The position numbers and the translations under genes were made by a program. Of a stretch of 64,000 bases of DNA, positions 18,191-31,329 are shown piece by piece. The notes under the pieces were generated by a model. It saw only the letters and a program-made list of their open reading frames with translations. It was not told the origin of the DNA and did no database searches. Every line of letters begins with the position of its first letter. Position 1 is the stretch's first letter. The stretch lies in NCBI RefSeq assembly GCF_018275325.1, contig NZ_JAGVQR010000001.1, forward strand, positions 1,860,001 to 1,924,000, written 5' to 3'. The stretch is from Nocardioides palaemonis. Its GTDB lineage: Bacteria; Actinomycetota; Actinomycetes; Propionibacteriales; Nocardioidaceae.

Positions 18191-19386
18191 ATGAAGTTCG
18201 CAGTCCGCACCCGTCCAGCCCACGCCCTGCCCGGCGTCCAGGGGCCCGCCCGGCTCCACCGGCGCACCGCCGCGATCCTCGGCCGGCTCGCGCCGGGTGA
18301 CGTCGCCGTCCTCGACCACCTCGACCTCGACCGCGAGACCGCCCAGGCCCTGGTCGACGCGGGCGTGGTGGGGGTCGTCAACGCCGGCCCGATGATCTCC
18401 GGGCGCTTCGCCAACCTCGGTCCCCAGCTGCTGGTCGAGGCCGGTGTGGTCGTCGTCGACAACGCGGGCGCCGAGGTCTTCGACCGGCTCAAGGACGGAA
18501 CGACCGTCCGTCTCGACGCGGGTGTGGTGCACGCCGGTGACACCCTCGTCGCCACCGCGCGCGAGCTGACTCCGGAGCTGGTGCGCAGCGAGATGACGGC
18601 AGCCCGGAGCGGGCTCGCCGCCCAGCTCGAGAGCTTCACCCACAACAGCACCGAGTTCCTGCGCCGCGAGCAGGACCTGCTCCTGCACGGCCACGGCGTC
18701 CCGCGCACGGAGACCTCGATGGCCGGTCGGCCGGTCGTGGTCGTCGTGCGGTCGCACGGCTGGGAGACCGAGCTGCGCGGGATCAAGGCGTTCGTGCGCG
18801 AGCAGCGACCCGTCCTCATCGGGGTGGACCACGGCGCGGACGCGCTCGCCAGCGCCGGCCACCGTCCCGACGTCGTCGTGGTCACCGGGGGCACCGACGA
18901 CCTGCCGAGCGGAGCGGTGCTGCGCAAGGCACGCGACGTGGTGGTGCTCGTCGAGCGCGACGCCCCGCGGAGCGTGACCGAGAACTTCGAGCGGATGGGC
19001 ATCCGTCCGCTGCGCTTCGAGACCTCCGCGACGACCGAGGACGCCGCGCTGCTCCTCGCCGCCGCCCGCGAGCCCGCGCTCGTCGTCGGCGTCGGGATGC
19101 ACGCCACGCTCGACGAGTTCCTCGACCGGCGTCGCTCCGGCCTCGCCAGCACCTTCCTGACCCGGCTCAAGCTCGGGCCAGACCTGGTCGACGCGGCCGC
19201 GATCCCACGCCTCTACGACGGCGCCGTCCGTCCGCGCCACCTGCTCGGCGCGGTCGTCGCGGGCGTGCTCGCCGTCGCCGCCGCGATCAGCGTGACGCCG
19301 GTCGGCCAGCAGTGGGTCGACGACGCCACCCCCGTCGTCTCCCGGACCACCTCCGACCTGCTCCACGACGTACGAGGACTGTTTTC

Positions 19387-19390
<4 letters not shown>
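18191..19390 (+). CDS. steA: SteA-like cell-separation protein
   Basis: 399-residue protein of the SteA family (Rv1697-like). It has a large cytoplasmic part with a thiamin-pyrophosphokinase-like fold and a single C-terminal membrane segment (LLGAVVAGVLAVAAAISV, about residues 350-370). The core shows VVGVVNAGPMISGRF and VVDNAGAEVFDRLKDG. In Corynebacterium glutamicum, SteA with SteB acts in the RipC-FtsEX cell-separation pathway. The stop overlaps the next start by 4 bases (GTGA), supporting a two-subunit system. The nucleotide-binding activity is inferred only from the family fold. Confidence 0.85.
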
Positions 19391-21989
<2,599 letters not shown>

Positions 21990-22020
21990 CGCCCGTACGG
22001 CCGGACTTGTCAGGCTCTTC

Positions 22021-22058
22021 CTGAACATGTCAGGCCGTGCACGGCCTGACATGTTCAG
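22021..22058. terminator. 38-base perfect palindrome between pyrG and pepN
   Basis: The arms ctgaacatgtcaggccgtg and its exact reverse complement meet with no spacer, giving a 19-bp stem if extruded, or about 17 bp with a minimal loop. It lies in the short convergent gap between the pyrG and pepN stops, so it can terminate both. There is no T run on either side. The neighbouring sequence (cttgtcaggctcttcctgaa) repeats part of the arm. Confidence 0.7.
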
Positions 22059-22084
22059 CGATCCCCGGTCAGCCGGGGATCGCT
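22057..22084. terminator. Second hairpin between pyrG and pepN
   Basis: A 12-bp stem, agcgatccccgg and its exact complement, with loop tcag. It abuts the 38-base palindrome, sharing two bases. Together they form a double hairpin between convergent genes, a likely bidirectional terminator. Confidence 0.7.
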
Positions 22085-22117
22085 GAAAGGGCGCGAGGAA
22101 GCGCCCGGTCGGCCCGG

Positions 22118-24571
22118 TCAGAGGCGGCGGGCGGCGAGGACCCGGCCGAGCACGAACGAGTTCGAGCGCAGCTGGTTGCGGGCGTAGGCCATCAGGCTGG
22201 TGTCGTCGGCCGCGGCCTCCGCGGCGGCGAGGAAGGTCTCGTCGCCGGCGCCGAGGGGGTACATCGCCCGGATGGTGAGGCCCTGGTTGAGCAGGCCGCC
22301 CTTGAGCATGTGCAGCTCGTCGAGGTAGCGGTGGGTGAAGGGCGCGAGCAGCTCCGCCTGGCCGGGACGCCAGAAGGTGGAGCCGAGCACGAGCGTCTCG
22401 CGGCTGGCGGGGACGGCGTAGTCGACGAAGAACGCCTTCCAGACCTCCTCCTTCGCCTCCACCGTGGGATGGGCCGCGAGCACCGCGAGGCGGCGCATCC
22501 CGGCGTCGGGGTCCGGGTCGGACTCGAGCAGCCGCGCCACCCGGTCCTCGTCGAGGTCGCCGAGCTCGGAGCGGCGCACGGCGCACCGCCACGCGAGGTC
22601 GAGGTCGGTGGCCTGCTCGACCGCGCGGTCGAGCACGGCCCAGTGTTCGTCGGTCGAGGCGGACGCCGCGAGCGTGCGCAGGGCGGCCTGCCGGGCGTCG
22701 GGGACGTCGACGAGGCCCACGACGGCGTCGGCCAGCGCGCGCAGGAGGGCGGGTGACTCGGTGGCCGGTGCCCACCGGTCGGCGACGAGCAGCGCCTGGG
22801 CGAGGAACGGCTCGACGAGCGCCGGGCTGGTCTCCGAGGCGAGCGCGCGGGTGAGCGCGGCGGCCACGTCGCGCGGGGCCACGTCACCGAGCAGCAGCAG
22901 CTGGCCGGCGGTCGCGGCGACGAGGGACCGGTCCAGCGGGTCGTCGAGCTGGTCGATCCGCTCCAGCATCAGCCGCAGGGAGTCGGCGTCGGGCTTGACC
23001 GCGGCGAAGGTGAGGTCGCCGGCGTTGAGCAGGCGCAGGTCGCCGGCGGGCAGGTCGACCGGCGTCGAGGTGCCGCCGATCTCCACCGACGTCCGCCCGA
23101 CGGGGGACAGGCCCTCGTCGGTGGCGTCGAACACCGCGACGTCGAGGCGGTGCGGGCGGGGCTCCTGCCCGTCGGGCGTCTCGACGACGAGGGTGTCGCC
23201 CTCCAGGGAGATCACGTCGGTGCCGGCCTCGTCGAGCCACGCCTTCGTCCACGCCGACAGGTCGCGGCCGGACGCGCGCGAGTAGCAGTCCATCAGGTCG
23301 TCGAGGCGGGTGTTGGTGAAGGCGTAGCGCGCGAAGTAGTCGCGCAGGCCCTCGACGAAGGCGTCCTCGCCGATGTAGGCGACGAGCTGGTGGAGCACGC
23401 TCTGGCCCTTGACGTAGGTGATCGCGTCGAAGTTCGACATCGCCGACGACACGTCGGCCACGTCGCCGCGGATGGCGTGGCGCGCGGGGCTCATGTCCAT
23501 CTCGTACGCAGTGCGCTTGCCGGCGGCGAGGAAGGTGGCCCACTGGTCGGTGAACTCGCTGGCACCGGCCATGCCCCAGTTGGCGGCCCACGACGCGAAC
23601 GCCTCGTTGAGCCACAGGTCGTCCCACCACTGCATGGTCACCAGGTCCCCGAACCACATGTGGGCCATCTCGTGGAAGATGAACTCCGCGCGGACGCCCC
23701 GCTGGGCGTGGGTCGGGGGAGTGCGGAAGAGCTGGCCGTCGCCGTAGGTGACGCAGCCCCAGTTCTCCATGGCCCCGCCGAGGTTCGGCACGAAGACCTG
23801 GTCGTAGCGCTCCTGCGGGAACGGACAGGCGAACCGCTCGCCGAAGAACGCGAGGCCCTGGCGGGTCAGGGTGACCAGCTCGTCGAGGTCGCGCTCGAGC
23901 ACCGGCACCAGGGACTGGCGGCAGTAGAAGCCGAGGTCGTGGCCGTCGTGCTGGCGGCGCACCTCGTGGAAGGGGCCGGCGTTGACGACCACGACGTAGG
24001 TCGACAGGCGCGGGGTGTCGGGGTAGGTCCACACGCGGGCGTCGCCGTCCTCCGCGTCGACGACCGACTCGGGGGCGCCGTTGGAGGTCACCAGCCACGA
24101 GGACGGGGCGGTGACGACGAAGCGGTGCGGCGCCTTGAGGTCGGGCTGGTCGAAGCAGGCCCACACCCGGCGCGCCTCGTCAGGCTCCAGGCTGGTCCAG
24201 ACGTAGACGAGCTTGTCGGTCGGGTCGACCGTGCGCAGGATCCCCTCGCCGGACGAGGTGTTGGTGGTGGACGCCTCGACGACGAGCACGTTGTCGGCGG
24301 CCAGCGCGGGCAGCGGCAGCCGGCCGTCGGCGCAGGCCGAGACGTCGAGGTCGGCGCCGTTGAGGGTCGCGCGCGCGACGTCCATCGCGACGTCGACGAA
24401 GGTCGTGGCGCCCGGCTCGGAGCAGGTGAACGTGATCGTGCTCCGCGAGGCGAACAGCTCGCCCTCGAGCAGCCCGGTCATGTCGACCTCGATGTCGTAG
24501 CGCTGCACCTCCAGCAGCGCGGAGCGGGCGGCGGCTTCGTCCTGGGTCAGGCTCGACAACGTCAACGTCAT
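22118..24571 (-). CDS. pepN: Aminopeptidase N (M1 zinc metallopeptidase)
   Basis: 817-residue M1 aminopeptidase that removes N-terminal residues from peptides. The exopeptidase motif GGAMENWG and the zinc site HEMAHMW (His300, Glu301, His304) with the third ligand Glu323 in WLNEAF are present. The transition-state Tyr is expected in the NFDAITYVKG region. A C-terminal helical ERAP1-like domain (about residues 480-817) completes the actinobacterial form. I chose the ATG at 24571 because TAGCGT lies 7 bases upstream on the minus strand and no other start fits the domain edge. It shares a 45-base divergent promoter region with the NUDIX gene. Confidence 0.95.
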   Translation of the reverse strand: MTLTLSSLTQDEAAARSALLEVQRYDIEVDMTGLLEGELFASRSTITFTCSEPGATTFVDVAMDVARATLNGADLDVSACADGRLPLPALAADNVLVVEASTTNTSSGEGILRTVDPTDKLVYVWTSLEPDEARRVWACFDQPDLKAPHRFVVTAPSSWLVTSNGAPESVVDAEDGDARVWTYPDTPRLSTYVVVVNAGPFHEVRRQHDGHDLGFYCRQSLVPVLERDLDELVTLTRQGLAFFGERFACPFPQERYDQVFVPNLGGAMENWGCVTYGDGQLFRTPPTHAQRGVRAEFIFHEMAHMWFGDLVTMQWWDDLWLNEAFASWAANWGMAGASEFTDQWATFLAAGKRTAYEMDMSPARHAIRGDVADVSSAMSNFDAITYVKGQSVLHQLVAYIGEDAFVEGLRDYFARYAFTNTRLDDLMDCYSRASGRDLSAWTKAWLDEAGTDVISLEGDTLVVETPDGQEPRPHRLDVAVFDATDEGLSPVGRTSVEIGGTSTPVDLPAGDLRLLNAGDLTFAAVKPDADSLRLMLERIDQLDDPLDRSLVAATAGQLLLLGDVAPRDVAAALTRALASETSPALVEPFLAQALLVADRWAPATESPALLRALADAVVGLVDVPDARQAALRTLAASASTDEHWAVLDRAVEQATDLDLAWRCAVRRSELGDLDEDRVARLLESDPDPDAGMRRLAVLAAHPTVEAKEEVWKAFFVDYAVPASRETLVLGSTFWRPGQAELLAPFTHRYLDELHMLKGGLLNQGLTIRAMYPLGAGDETFLAAAEAAADDTSLMAYARNQLRSNSFVLGRVLAARRL

Positions 24572-24578
24572 GAAGGTG

Positions 24579-24609
24579 ACGCTACTCACTCCGGGCGCCG
24601 CGCTAGCGT
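24579..24609. promoter_or_regulatory. Divergent -10 elements for pepN and the NUDIX gene
   Basis: TAGCGT occurs on both strands: at 24579-24584 (minus), 7 bases before the pepN ATG, and at 24604-24609 (plus), 7 bases before the NUDIX ATG. Both genes lack a Shine-Dalgarno. The mirrored arrangement within 45 bases points to two leaderless divergent transcripts. Confidence 0.5.
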
Positions 24610-24616
24610 GCGGGGC

Positions 24617-25264
24617 ATGACCGACCCGAGCGCTGGACCTCCCGTCGACGCGATCTCCGACCGTCCGCAGACGTGGCCGGTGGTCTCGACGCGCGACCTG
24701 CACCGCGACGACTGGGTGGTCGCGCTGCGTGAGGACGTGATCACCCGGCCCGGCCACCCGGAGCAGTTCAGCAGGGTCAGCCTCGAGCACCCGGGAGCGG
24801 TCGTGGTCCTCGCCGTCGACGACGACGAGCGCGTGATGTGCCTGCGGCAGTACCGCCACACCACCGCCCACGAGTTCGTCGAGCTGCCGGCCGGCCTGCG
24901 GGACGCCGGCGACGAGCCCGCGGTCGAGACGGCGAAGCGCGAGCTGCGCGAGGAGGTCGAGCTGGAGGCGTCGAGCTGGCGGCGGCTGCTGAGCACGTAC
25001 GCCAGCGCGGGGATCAGCGAGGAGGTGCACGAGATCTTCCTCGCCCGGGGCCTCACCCACGCGCCCCGCGGCGACTTCGAGATGCGGCACGAGGAGGCGG
25101 AGATGGAGCGCTTCTGGGCGCCGTTCGCCGACCTCCTCGACGCGGTGCTCGAGGGCCGGGTCCGGCAGGGTCCGCTGGTCCAGGCGGTGCTCGCCTACGA
25201 GGTGCACCGGCAGCGCGGGACCCTCGACGCCCCCTCCCCGTCGGCGGGGGCGGATCGGGAGTAG
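24617..25264 (+). CDS. NUDIX hydrolase, ADP-ribose pyrophosphatase type
   Basis: 215-residue NUDIX protein in the position of Rv1700 (ADP-ribose pyrophosphatase). The Nudix helix is present as ETAKRELREEVEL, with RELREE at about residues 108-113 supplying the metal-binding glutamates. The usual Gly near the end of the box is replaced by Glu. Upstream ELPAGL and downstream ISEEVHEIFLARGL fit the ADP-ribose subfamily, which splits ADP-ribose into AMP and ribose 5-phosphate. Substrate is inferred from synteny and general shape. Confidence 0.88.
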   Translation: MTDPSAGPPVDAISDRPQTWPVVSTRDLHRDDWVVALREDVITRPGHPEQFSRVSLEHPGAVVVLAVDDDERVMCLRQYRHTTAHEFVELPAGLRDAGDEPAVETAKRELREEVELEASSWRRLLSTYASAGISEEVHEIFLARGLTHAPRGDFEMRHEEAEMERFWAPFADLLDAVLEGRVRQGPLVQAVLAYEVHRQRGTLDAPSPSAGADRE

Positions 25265-25267
25265 TCT
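25262..25267 (+). promoter_or_regulatory. Candidate -10 for ald
   Basis: TAGTCT overlaps the NUDIX stop codon and would start a leader of about 50-55 bases before ald. Unlike several neighbours, ald has a Shine-Dalgarno (taggagcaaggcag) just before its ATG, consistent with a leadered transcript. Confidence 0.35.
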
Positions 25268-25328
25268 CGCTCCCGCTGTGAGGCGAGCCACACCCGTGGC
25301 CCCTCTCTGATCCCTAGGAGCAAGGCAG

Positions 25329-26444
25329 ATGAAGGTCGGAGTCCCGAAGGAAGTCAAGAACCGCGAGTACCGCGTGGCCCTGACCCCGATCGGTGTCCAC
25401 GAGCTGGTCCAGCACGGTCACGAGGTCGTGATCGAGAAGTCCGCCGGTGTCGGCTCGCAGATCCCCGACGAGGAGTACGTCGCGGCGGGCGCCACGATGC
25501 TCGACTCCGCGGACGACGTGTGGGGATCCGCGGACATGATCCTCAAGGTCAAGGAGCCCGTCGCCGAGGAGTACGCGCGGATGCGGGAGGGCCAGACCCT
25601 CTTCACCTACCTCCACCTCGCCGCCGACAAGCCCCTCACCGAGGAGCTGATCAGCCGCAAGGTGACCGGCATCGCCTACGAGACGGTGCAGCTGCCGTCC
25701 GGCGGGCTGCCGCTGCTCTACCCGATGTCCGAGGTCGCGGGCTGCCTCGCGCCCCAGGTCGGGGCGTACTCGCTGATGAAGGCCAACGGCGGCCGCGGCG
25801 TCCTGATGGGCGGCGTCGGCGGCGTGGCCAACGCGAAGGTCGTCATCATCGGCGCCGGCGTCTCGGGCCAGAACGCCGCGAACATCGCGCTCGGCATGGG
25901 CGCCGACGTCACGCTGCTCGACACCGACCTGGACAAGCTGCGGATGTCGTTCTGGCGCTACAACAACCGCGTCCACGGCCTCGCGTCCTCCAAGCTCGCC
26001 ATCGAGCAGCAGGTCATGGAGGCCGACATGGTCATCGGCGCCGTGCTGATCCCCGGCGCGGCCGCGCCCAAGCTGGTCACCAACGACCTCGTGTCGCGGA
26101 TGAAGCCGGGCTCCGTGCTCGTCGACATCGCGATCGACCAGGGTGGCTGCTTCGAGGACTCCCACGCCACCACGCACGACGACCCGACCTACGAGGTCCA
26201 CAACTCGGTGTTCTACTGCGTGGCCAACATGCCGGGCGCGGTGCCGAACACCTCGACCTACGCGCTGACCAACGCGACGCTGCCCTACGCCGTCGCGCTG
26301 GCCGACAAGGGCTGGAAGCAGGCGCTGCGCGACGACCGCAGCCTCGCGCTCGGCCTCAACACCCACGACGGCCACCTCACCAACGCGCCCGTCGGCACCG
26401 CGGTCGGCATCGAGTCGGTGGACCTGGACAGCGTCCTGGGATGA
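25329..26444 (+). CDS. ald: Alanine dehydrogenase
   Basis: 371-residue NAD-dependent L-alanine dehydrogenase, interconverting alanine and pyruvate plus ammonium. N-terminal [20 protein letters not shown] is the AlaDH/PNT signature. The catalytic His is in [10 protein letters not shown], and the Rossmann core is [24 protein letters not shown]. The pyrimidine-nucleotide-transhydrogenase-type signature [15 protein letters not shown] and the final [10 protein letters not shown] are typical. Length is exactly that of the family. It is followed 7 bases later by xerD. Confidence 0.97.
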   Translation: MKVGVPKEVKNREYRVALTPIGVHELVQHGHEVVIEKSAGVGSQIPDEEYVAAGATMLDSADDVWGSADMILKVKEPVAEEYARMREGQTLFTYLHLAADKPLTEELISRKVTGIAYETVQLPSGGLPLLYPMSEVAGCLAPQVGAYSLMKANGGRGVLMGGVGGVANAKVVIIGAGVSGQNAANIALGMGADVTLLDTDLDKLRMSFWRYNNRVHGLASSKLAIEQQVMEADMVIGAVLIPGAAAPKLVTNDLVSRMKPGSVLVDIAIDQGGCFEDSHATTHDDPTYEVHNSVFYCVANMPGAVPNTSTYALTNATLPYAVALADKGWKQALRDDRSLALGLNTHDGHLTNAPVGTAVGIESVDLDSVLG

Positions 26445-26451
26445 TCCCGGG

Positions 26452-27384
26452 GTGAGTGCGGGGGCCACACCGGGACGAGCCGCCAGGACCTACCTCGACC
26501 ACCTCGCGGTCGAGCGGGGCCTGGCGGCCAACACCCTCAGCTCCTACCGGCGCGACCTGGCTCGCTACCAGGAGTTCCTGGACGGGCAGGGCGTCGACGA
26601 CCTGGACGCCGTCACCGAGGCGACGGTGACGGCGTTCCTGGTGAGCCTGCGCGAGGGCAGCGAGGGCCACCCGCCGCTGAGCGCGACCTCGGCGGCGCGC
26701 ACGGTCGTCGCGGTCCGCGGCTTCCACAAGTTCGCGGTCTCCGACGGGCTGGCCGCCGCCGACCCGGCCGCGGCGGTGAAGCCACCGTCGCCGACCAAGC
26801 GCCTGCCGAAGGCGCTGCCGCTCGCGGACGTCGAGGCGATCCTGGACGCCGCCGGCGCGCCGGAGACGGTGCTGGCGCTGCGCGACCGGGCGCTGCTGGA
26901 GGTGCTCTACGGCACCGGCGCGCGGATCTCGGAGGCCGTCGGCCTCGACGTCGACGACCTCGACACGGTCGACGGCACGGTGCTGCTGCGCGGCAAGGGT
27001 GGCAAGGAGCGGCTGGTGCCGGTCGGCGGGTACGCCCGCGAGGCGGTGGCGGCCTACGTCGCCCGCGCCCGGCCCGAGCTCGTCGGCTCCGGACGCGGGG
27101 GACCGGCGATGTTCCTCAACTCCCGCGGCGGACGGCTCTCGCGACAGAGCGCGTGGGCGGTGCTCGTGAAGGCGGCCGAGCGGGCCGGCGTGACCGCGTC
27201 GGTCTCGCCGCACACGCTGCGGCACTCCTTCGCGACCCACCTCCTCGACGGCGGCGCCGACGTCCGCGTCGTGCAGGAGCTGCTCGGGCACGCGTCGGTG
27301 ACCACGACGCAGGTCTACACGCTCGTGACGGTCGACAACCTGCGCGAGGTGTTCGCCACGGCGCACCCGCGGGCCCGCGAGTGA
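26452..27384 (+). CDS. xerD: Tyrosine recombinase XerD
   Basis: 310-residue chromosome-dimer resolution recombinase. The N-terminal SAM-like core-binding domain (residues about 8-95) begins [20 protein letters not shown]. The catalytic domain has Arg in [10 protein letters not shown], Lys in [11 protein letters not shown], His-x-x-Arg in [12 protein letters not shown], His in [11 protein letters not shown] and the nucleophile Tyr289 in VYTLV. Synteny with Rv1701 and the absence of nearby element genes support the housekeeping XerD. GTG start; the stop overlaps the next GTG. Confidence 0.95.
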   Translation: MSAGATPGRAARTYLDHLAVERGLAANTLSSYRRDLARYQEFLDGQGVDDLDAVTEATVTAFLVSLREGSEGHPPLSATSAARTVVAVRGFHKFAVSDGLAAADPAAAVKPPSPTKRLPKALPLADVEAILDAAGAPETVLALRDRALLEVLYGTGARISEAVGLDVDDLDTVDGTVLLRGKGGKERLVPVGGYAREAVAAYVARARPELVGSGRGGPAMFLNSRGGRLSRQSAWAVLVKAAERAGVTASVSPHTLRHSFATHLLDGGADVRVVQELLGHASVTTTQVYTLVTVDNLREVFATAHPRARE

Positions 27385-30300
27385 CCGGATCGCCGGTGCG
27401 GCTGCGCCTCCTGGACGCCCCGACCTGGGCCGGCGCCCCCATCGTCGGCGCCCGCCCGCAGGCGCTGCTCGCCGCGCTGGTTCTCGAGCCGCGCGGGCTG
27501 AGCGTGGCCCAGCTGGTCGAGCAGGTGTGGGAGGACGAGCCGCCGGCCAACCCGGGCAAGGCGCTCCAGGTCCTGGTCTCGCGGGTCCGCGCGGCGACCT
27601 CCCCGGACGTGGTGGACCTGACCCCCACCGGCTACCGCCTCGGCCTCGAGCCGACCGAGGTCGACGTGCTGGCGCTCGGCCTGCAGGTCGGCGCGGCGCG
27701 CGACGCGCTGCGCGAGGGAGACGCCGTCCGGGCGGCGGTGCTGGCCGAGGAGGCCCGCGGCTGGCCCGACCCCGACCCCGAGGGCGCCGCCGGCCCGCTC
27801 GGCCGCCTGCGGTCGCTCGCCGGACGGACGGCGGATGCCGCCGACGACCTGCTCGGGCGCGCGCTCGGACGTCAGGGCCGCCACGTCGAGGCGCTGCCGC
27901 TCCTCGAGGCGGCCGCCGGGCGCTGGACCGACGACTCCGCGGTGCTGGCCGACCTGCTGCGCACGGTCGCCGCAGTCGGGGGTCCGGCCGTCGCGCTCGG
28001 GAGGTACGAGGCGTACCGGAGCGACCTGGCCTCCCGGCTCGGCGTCGACCCCGGCCCCGAGCTCCAGCGCCTGCACCGCGAGCTGCTCGCCGCGGACCGT
28101 CCGGTGCGCACGGGCGTCGACCTCGGCACAGGTGACCTGCTCGGACGGACCGAGGACCTCGCCCGGATCCGGGCAGGTCTGGCGACGGGCCGCCTCACCA
28201 CCATCGTGGGACCGGGCGGCATCGGCAAGACGAGCGCGGCGCAGCTCGTCGCGCGGGAGTCCCCGCTGGCGCGGGTCCACGTCGTCGAGCTGGTCGGCGT
28301 CGGCACCGGCGACGACGTCGTCGCGGCGGTCGGCGCCGCGCTGGGCGTCCGCGGCTCGGTCACCACGCGGCTCGCCCTCACCCCGGCCCAGCAGGCCGAC
28401 GTGAGGGGTCGCCTCGTGCAGGAGCTCGACCAGGGCCCGACCCTGCTGGTCCTCGACAACTGCGAGCACGTCCTGGAGCCGGTCGCCTCGCTGGTCGCCT
28501 TCCTGCTCGCCTCGACGCGTGACCTCGTCGTCCTCACCACCAGCCGCGCACCGCTGCGGCTCGCCGCCGAGCGGGTGGTGCCGCTGACCCAGCTCGCCGG
28601 TGAGGATGCCGCCGAGCTGTTCGTGCGGCGTGCGCGTGCGGTGCGCCCCGACGCGGGACTCGACCCGGACGCGGTGCGTGCGGTGGTCGAGCGGCTCGAC
28701 GGTCTGCCGCTGGCGGTGGAGCTGGCCGCGGCGCGGATCCGCACGATGACCCTGTCGGAGGTGGCGGCCGCCCTCGACGACCGGTTCGCCACGCTGCGCA
28801 GCCGCGACCGCAGCACCCCCGACCGGCACCGCACGCTCGAGGCGGTCATCGGGTGGTCGTGGGACCTGCTCGCGCCCGACGAGCAGCGCGCCCTCGCCTG
28901 GCTGTCGGTGTTCCAGGACGGCTTTGACCGCGCGGCTGCCGTGAGCGTCCTCGGGCCGGACGGCTCCGACCTCGTCGACGTCCTCCTGGAGCAGTCGCTG
29001 CTGGTGCTCACCGAGGACGCCGGCACCGCGCGGCTGCGCGCGCTGGAGACGATCCGCGAGTACGCCGCGGCCCGGCTGGCCGGCAGCGGCAGCGCGGACC
29101 AGGCCGCGGGGGCGCAGCGCCGGTGGGCCCTCGGCCTGGCCGACCGGTGCCGCGACCTCGTGGTCGCGGCCGACCAGGCCGACCTCGTGGACGTCCTCGT
29201 GCGCGAGCAGAACAACCTCACCGACGTGCTGCGCCACGGACTCGGGACGGGCGACCGACCGCTCGTGGCCCGTCTGGTCGCCCTGCTGGGCAGCCTGTGG
29301 ACCATCACCGGCGACCAGCCCCGCGTCTTCGCGGTCTGCGACGCCGCAGCGGAGGTGCTGACCGGGTGGGACGTGCCGGACGACCTGCGCCGCGACGCCC
29401 AGGAGGCCGCCGGCGTGCTGATGATCCACCTCAGCTGGATGCCCGGGGTGGAGCTGGGCGGGCTCCGCCACCTGCTGCTCCAGGGCGGCGCTCCGGAGGG
29501 GACGTGGGCCCTCATCGCGCACACGGTCCACGTGGACGACGGCCCGGCCACCGTCCGGCTCGCGGAGGTGGCGGCCGGCCAGTCGCGTCCCGAGCTGGCT
29601 GGCGCGCTGCTGCTGTGGGCGGCGATCGTCGCCGAGAACGACGGCGACGTCGAGGTCGCGCGCACCCATGCCGAGGCGGCTCTGGCCCACCGGCTCCCCC
29701 CGTACCTCGAGGCGTCGGTGCACGCCGAGCTCAGCCAGCTCGCGATGGCGGTCGGCGACCACCACCGGGCGGCGCGGCATGCCGAGGTGGCGTGGCCGCT
29801 GCTGGAGCGCATGCACGCCGTCACCGACGCCTACAGCCTCCAGGTCGCCACCGCGATCTCGCCGCTGCTGGAGGGCCGGGTCGAGGAGGCGGAGGCCATC
29901 CTCGACCGGTTCGGTCCGCCTGCAGGGGACACGGCCCAGACCGGTGCCCGGATGACGTGGCTGGTCGCACGGGCGGAAGTGGCCCTCGCGCGCGGCCGGC
30001 TCGACGAGGCGATCCGCGGCTACGACGCCGTGGTGGACATGGCCACCGACACCGTCGCGGGGGCGGGACCCGTCGCATCGCCCTGGGTGGCGCTCGCGGC
30101 GTCCGCGGCGCTGGTGGGCCGCGTCCGGCACGGGACCGACGACCCGGACCCGCGGGCCGACGAGCTGCGCGACCTCGTGGTCGCAGACGGCGGACCCGTG
30201 GCGGGGTCGCTCTGGTTCACCGACCTGCCGCTCAACGGCGTGCTGCTCGTCGCGTTGGCTGCGTGGACCCTGCGGTTCGGGCCCGACGACCAGCACGACG

Positions 30301-30521
30301 ACGCCGCGCTGCTGCTCGCGGTGGCGCACCGCTGGGCCTACAACCGCAGCATCCCGGTGATGGCGTGGGAGCCGCTCGTGGAGCTGGCCGACGCCCGCGT
30401 CCCGGGGCGGGTCGGCGCGCTCGTCGCGGAGCTCGCCGACCGTCCGGGACCGGGCCTCGTGGGGGAGACCGCCGCCATCGTCGACCGGCTGCGGCGGGCC
30501 TGGATCACATCCGCCGGTTGA
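27381..30521 (+). CDS. BTAD / NB-ARC (AfsR-type) transcriptional regulator
   Basis: 1046-residue SARP-like regulator. An OmpR-type winged helix lies at about residues 1-90 ([20 protein letters not shown]), a BTAD domain at about 95-235 ([20 protein letters not shown]), and an NB-ARC ATPase with Walker A GPGGIGKT near residue 278. Walker B is [14 protein letters not shown] and the GLPL motif is [15 protein letters not shown]. The rest is TPR-like helices. Such proteins act as ATP-gated activators in Streptomyces. No target is evident; the convergent ABC exporter is the closest candidate. The GTG start overlaps the xerD stop by 4 bases, so it may ride on the ald-xerD transcript. The 3' end overlaps the exporter gene by 17 bases. 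Confidence 0.88.
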   Translation: MTGSPVRLRLLDAPTWAGAPIVGARPQALLAALVLEPRGLSVAQLVEQVWEDEPPANPGKALQVLVSRVRAATSPDVVDLTPTGYRLGLEPTEVDVLALGLQVGAARDALREGDAVRAAVLAEEARGWPDPDPEGAAGPLGRLRSLAGRTADAADDLLGRALGRQGRHVEALPLLEAAAGRWTDDSAVLADLLRTVAAVGGPAVALGRYEAYRSDLASRLGVDPGPELQRLHRELLAADRPVRTGVDLGTGDLLGRTEDLARIRAGLATGRLTTIVGPGGIGKTSAAQLVARESPLARVHVVELVGVGTGDDVVAAVGAALGVRGSVTTRLALTPAQQADVRGRLVQELDQGPTLLVLDNCEHVLEPVASLVAFLLASTRDLVVLTTSRAPLRLAAERVVPLTQLAGEDAAELFVRRARAVRPDAGLDPDAVRAVVERLDGLPLAVELAAARIRTMTLSEVAAALDDRFATLRSRDRSTPDRHRTLEAVIGWSWDLLAPDEQRALAWLSVFQDGFDRAAAVSVLGPDGSDLVDVLLEQSLLVLTEDAGTARLRALETIREYAAARLAGSGSADQAAGAQRRWALGLADRCRDLVVAADQADLVDVLVREQNNLTDVLRHGLGTGDRPLVARLVALLGSLWTITGDQPRVFAVCDAAAEVLTGWDVPDDLRRDAQEAAGVLMIHLSWMPGVELGGLRHLLLQGGAPEGTWALIAHTVHVDDGPATVRLAEVAAGQSRPELAGALLLWAAIVAENDGDVEVARTHAEAALAHRLPPYLEASVHAELSQLAMAVGDHHRAARHAEVAWPLLERMHAVTDAYSLQVATAISPLLEGRVEEAEAILDRFGPPAGDTAQTGARMTWLVARAEVALARGRLDEAIRGYDAVVDMATDTVAGAGPVASPWVALAASAALVGRVRHGTDDPDPRADELRDLVVADGGPVAGSLWFTDLPLNGVLLVALAAWTLRFGPDDQHDDAALLLAVAHRWAYNRSIPVMAWEPLVELADARVPGRVGALVAELADRPGPGLVGETAAIVDRLRRAWITSAG

Positions 30522-31329
30522 AGGCCCGCACCGAGAGCGGCGCGAAGATCGCGATGACCACCGCGCAGCCGACGAACGCCCACCCCACGTCGGCGGTCAC
30601 CGCTCCCTCGTTGGCGAGGTCGCGGATCGCGGAGATGACCAGCGAGACCGGGTTGACCTCGGCGAAGGCGCGCAGCGGGCCGGGCATCGTGCCGGTCGGG
30701 ACGAACGCGTTGGAGAGGAAGGTCAGCGGGAACATCACGAGCAGCGAGATCCCCTGCACGCCCTGGGCGTTGCGGCCGAGGATGCCGAAGAGCGTGAAGA
30801 TCCACGCCAGCGACCATCCGGCGACCATCGCGAGCACGATCGCTCCGGCGACGCCCAGGATCCCGCCACCGGGGCGGTAGCCGATCGCGATGCCGACGAC
30901 GAAGGTCAGCACCGACGCGATGAAGTAGCGCAGCAGGTCGGCCACCATCGGTCCCGCGAGCGGCGCGATGCGCGAGATCGGCAGCACCTTGAAGCGGTCG
31001 AAGACGCCGGTGTCCATGTCCGTGCGGAGCTGGACGCCGGTGGCGACGCAGGCGGTCAGCACCGTCTGGCCGATCAGGCCGGGGATGATCAGCGGCAGGT
31101 AGCTGCCGACGTCGCCGGAGATCGCGCCGCCGAAGATGTAGGCGAACATCGCGGTGAAGACCAGCGGCTGGATGGTGACGTCGAACATCACCTCGAGGCT
31201 GCGGCGCATCTTCATGGTCGCGCGCCACGCCAGGGTCAGGGTCTGGCTCACGGTGTCTGCGAGGGTGACCCGCTCGTCGGCGGTGCCGGTCTGGTGCTCG
31301 GTGGGGTCGGTGACGGTCACGGCGCTCAT
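30505..31329 (-). CDS. ABC-2 type permease (DrrB-like)
   Basis: 274-residue membrane protein with six predicted membrane segments, for example PLVFTAMFAYIFGGAI and [14 protein letters not shown], and the ABC-2 signature region near NAQGVQGISLLVMFPLTFLS. It is the transmembrane half of a two-component exporter similar to daunorubicin-resistance DrrAB. Its start overlaps the ATPase stop (ATGA), so ATPase and permease are coupled. The substrate is unknown. Confidence 0.9.
   Translation of the reverse strand: MSAVTVTDPTEHQTGTADERVTLADTVSQTLTLAWRATMKMRRSLEVMFDVTIQPLVFTAMFAYIFGGAISGDVGSYLPLIIPGLIGQTVLTACVATGVQLRTDMDTGVFDRFKVLPISRIAPLAGPMVADLLRYFIASVLTFVVGIAIGYRPGGGILGVAGAIVLAMVAGWSLAWIFTLFGILGRNAQGVQGISLLVMFPLTFLSNAFVPTGTMPGPLRAFAEVNPVSLVISAIRDLANEGAVTADVGWAFVGCAVVIAIFAPLSVRAFNRRM

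Noticed and set aside
16295..19366. 1023-codon minus-strand open frame
   Set aside because: Antisense to recN and steA, low-complexity, no recognisable motif; produced by GC bias.
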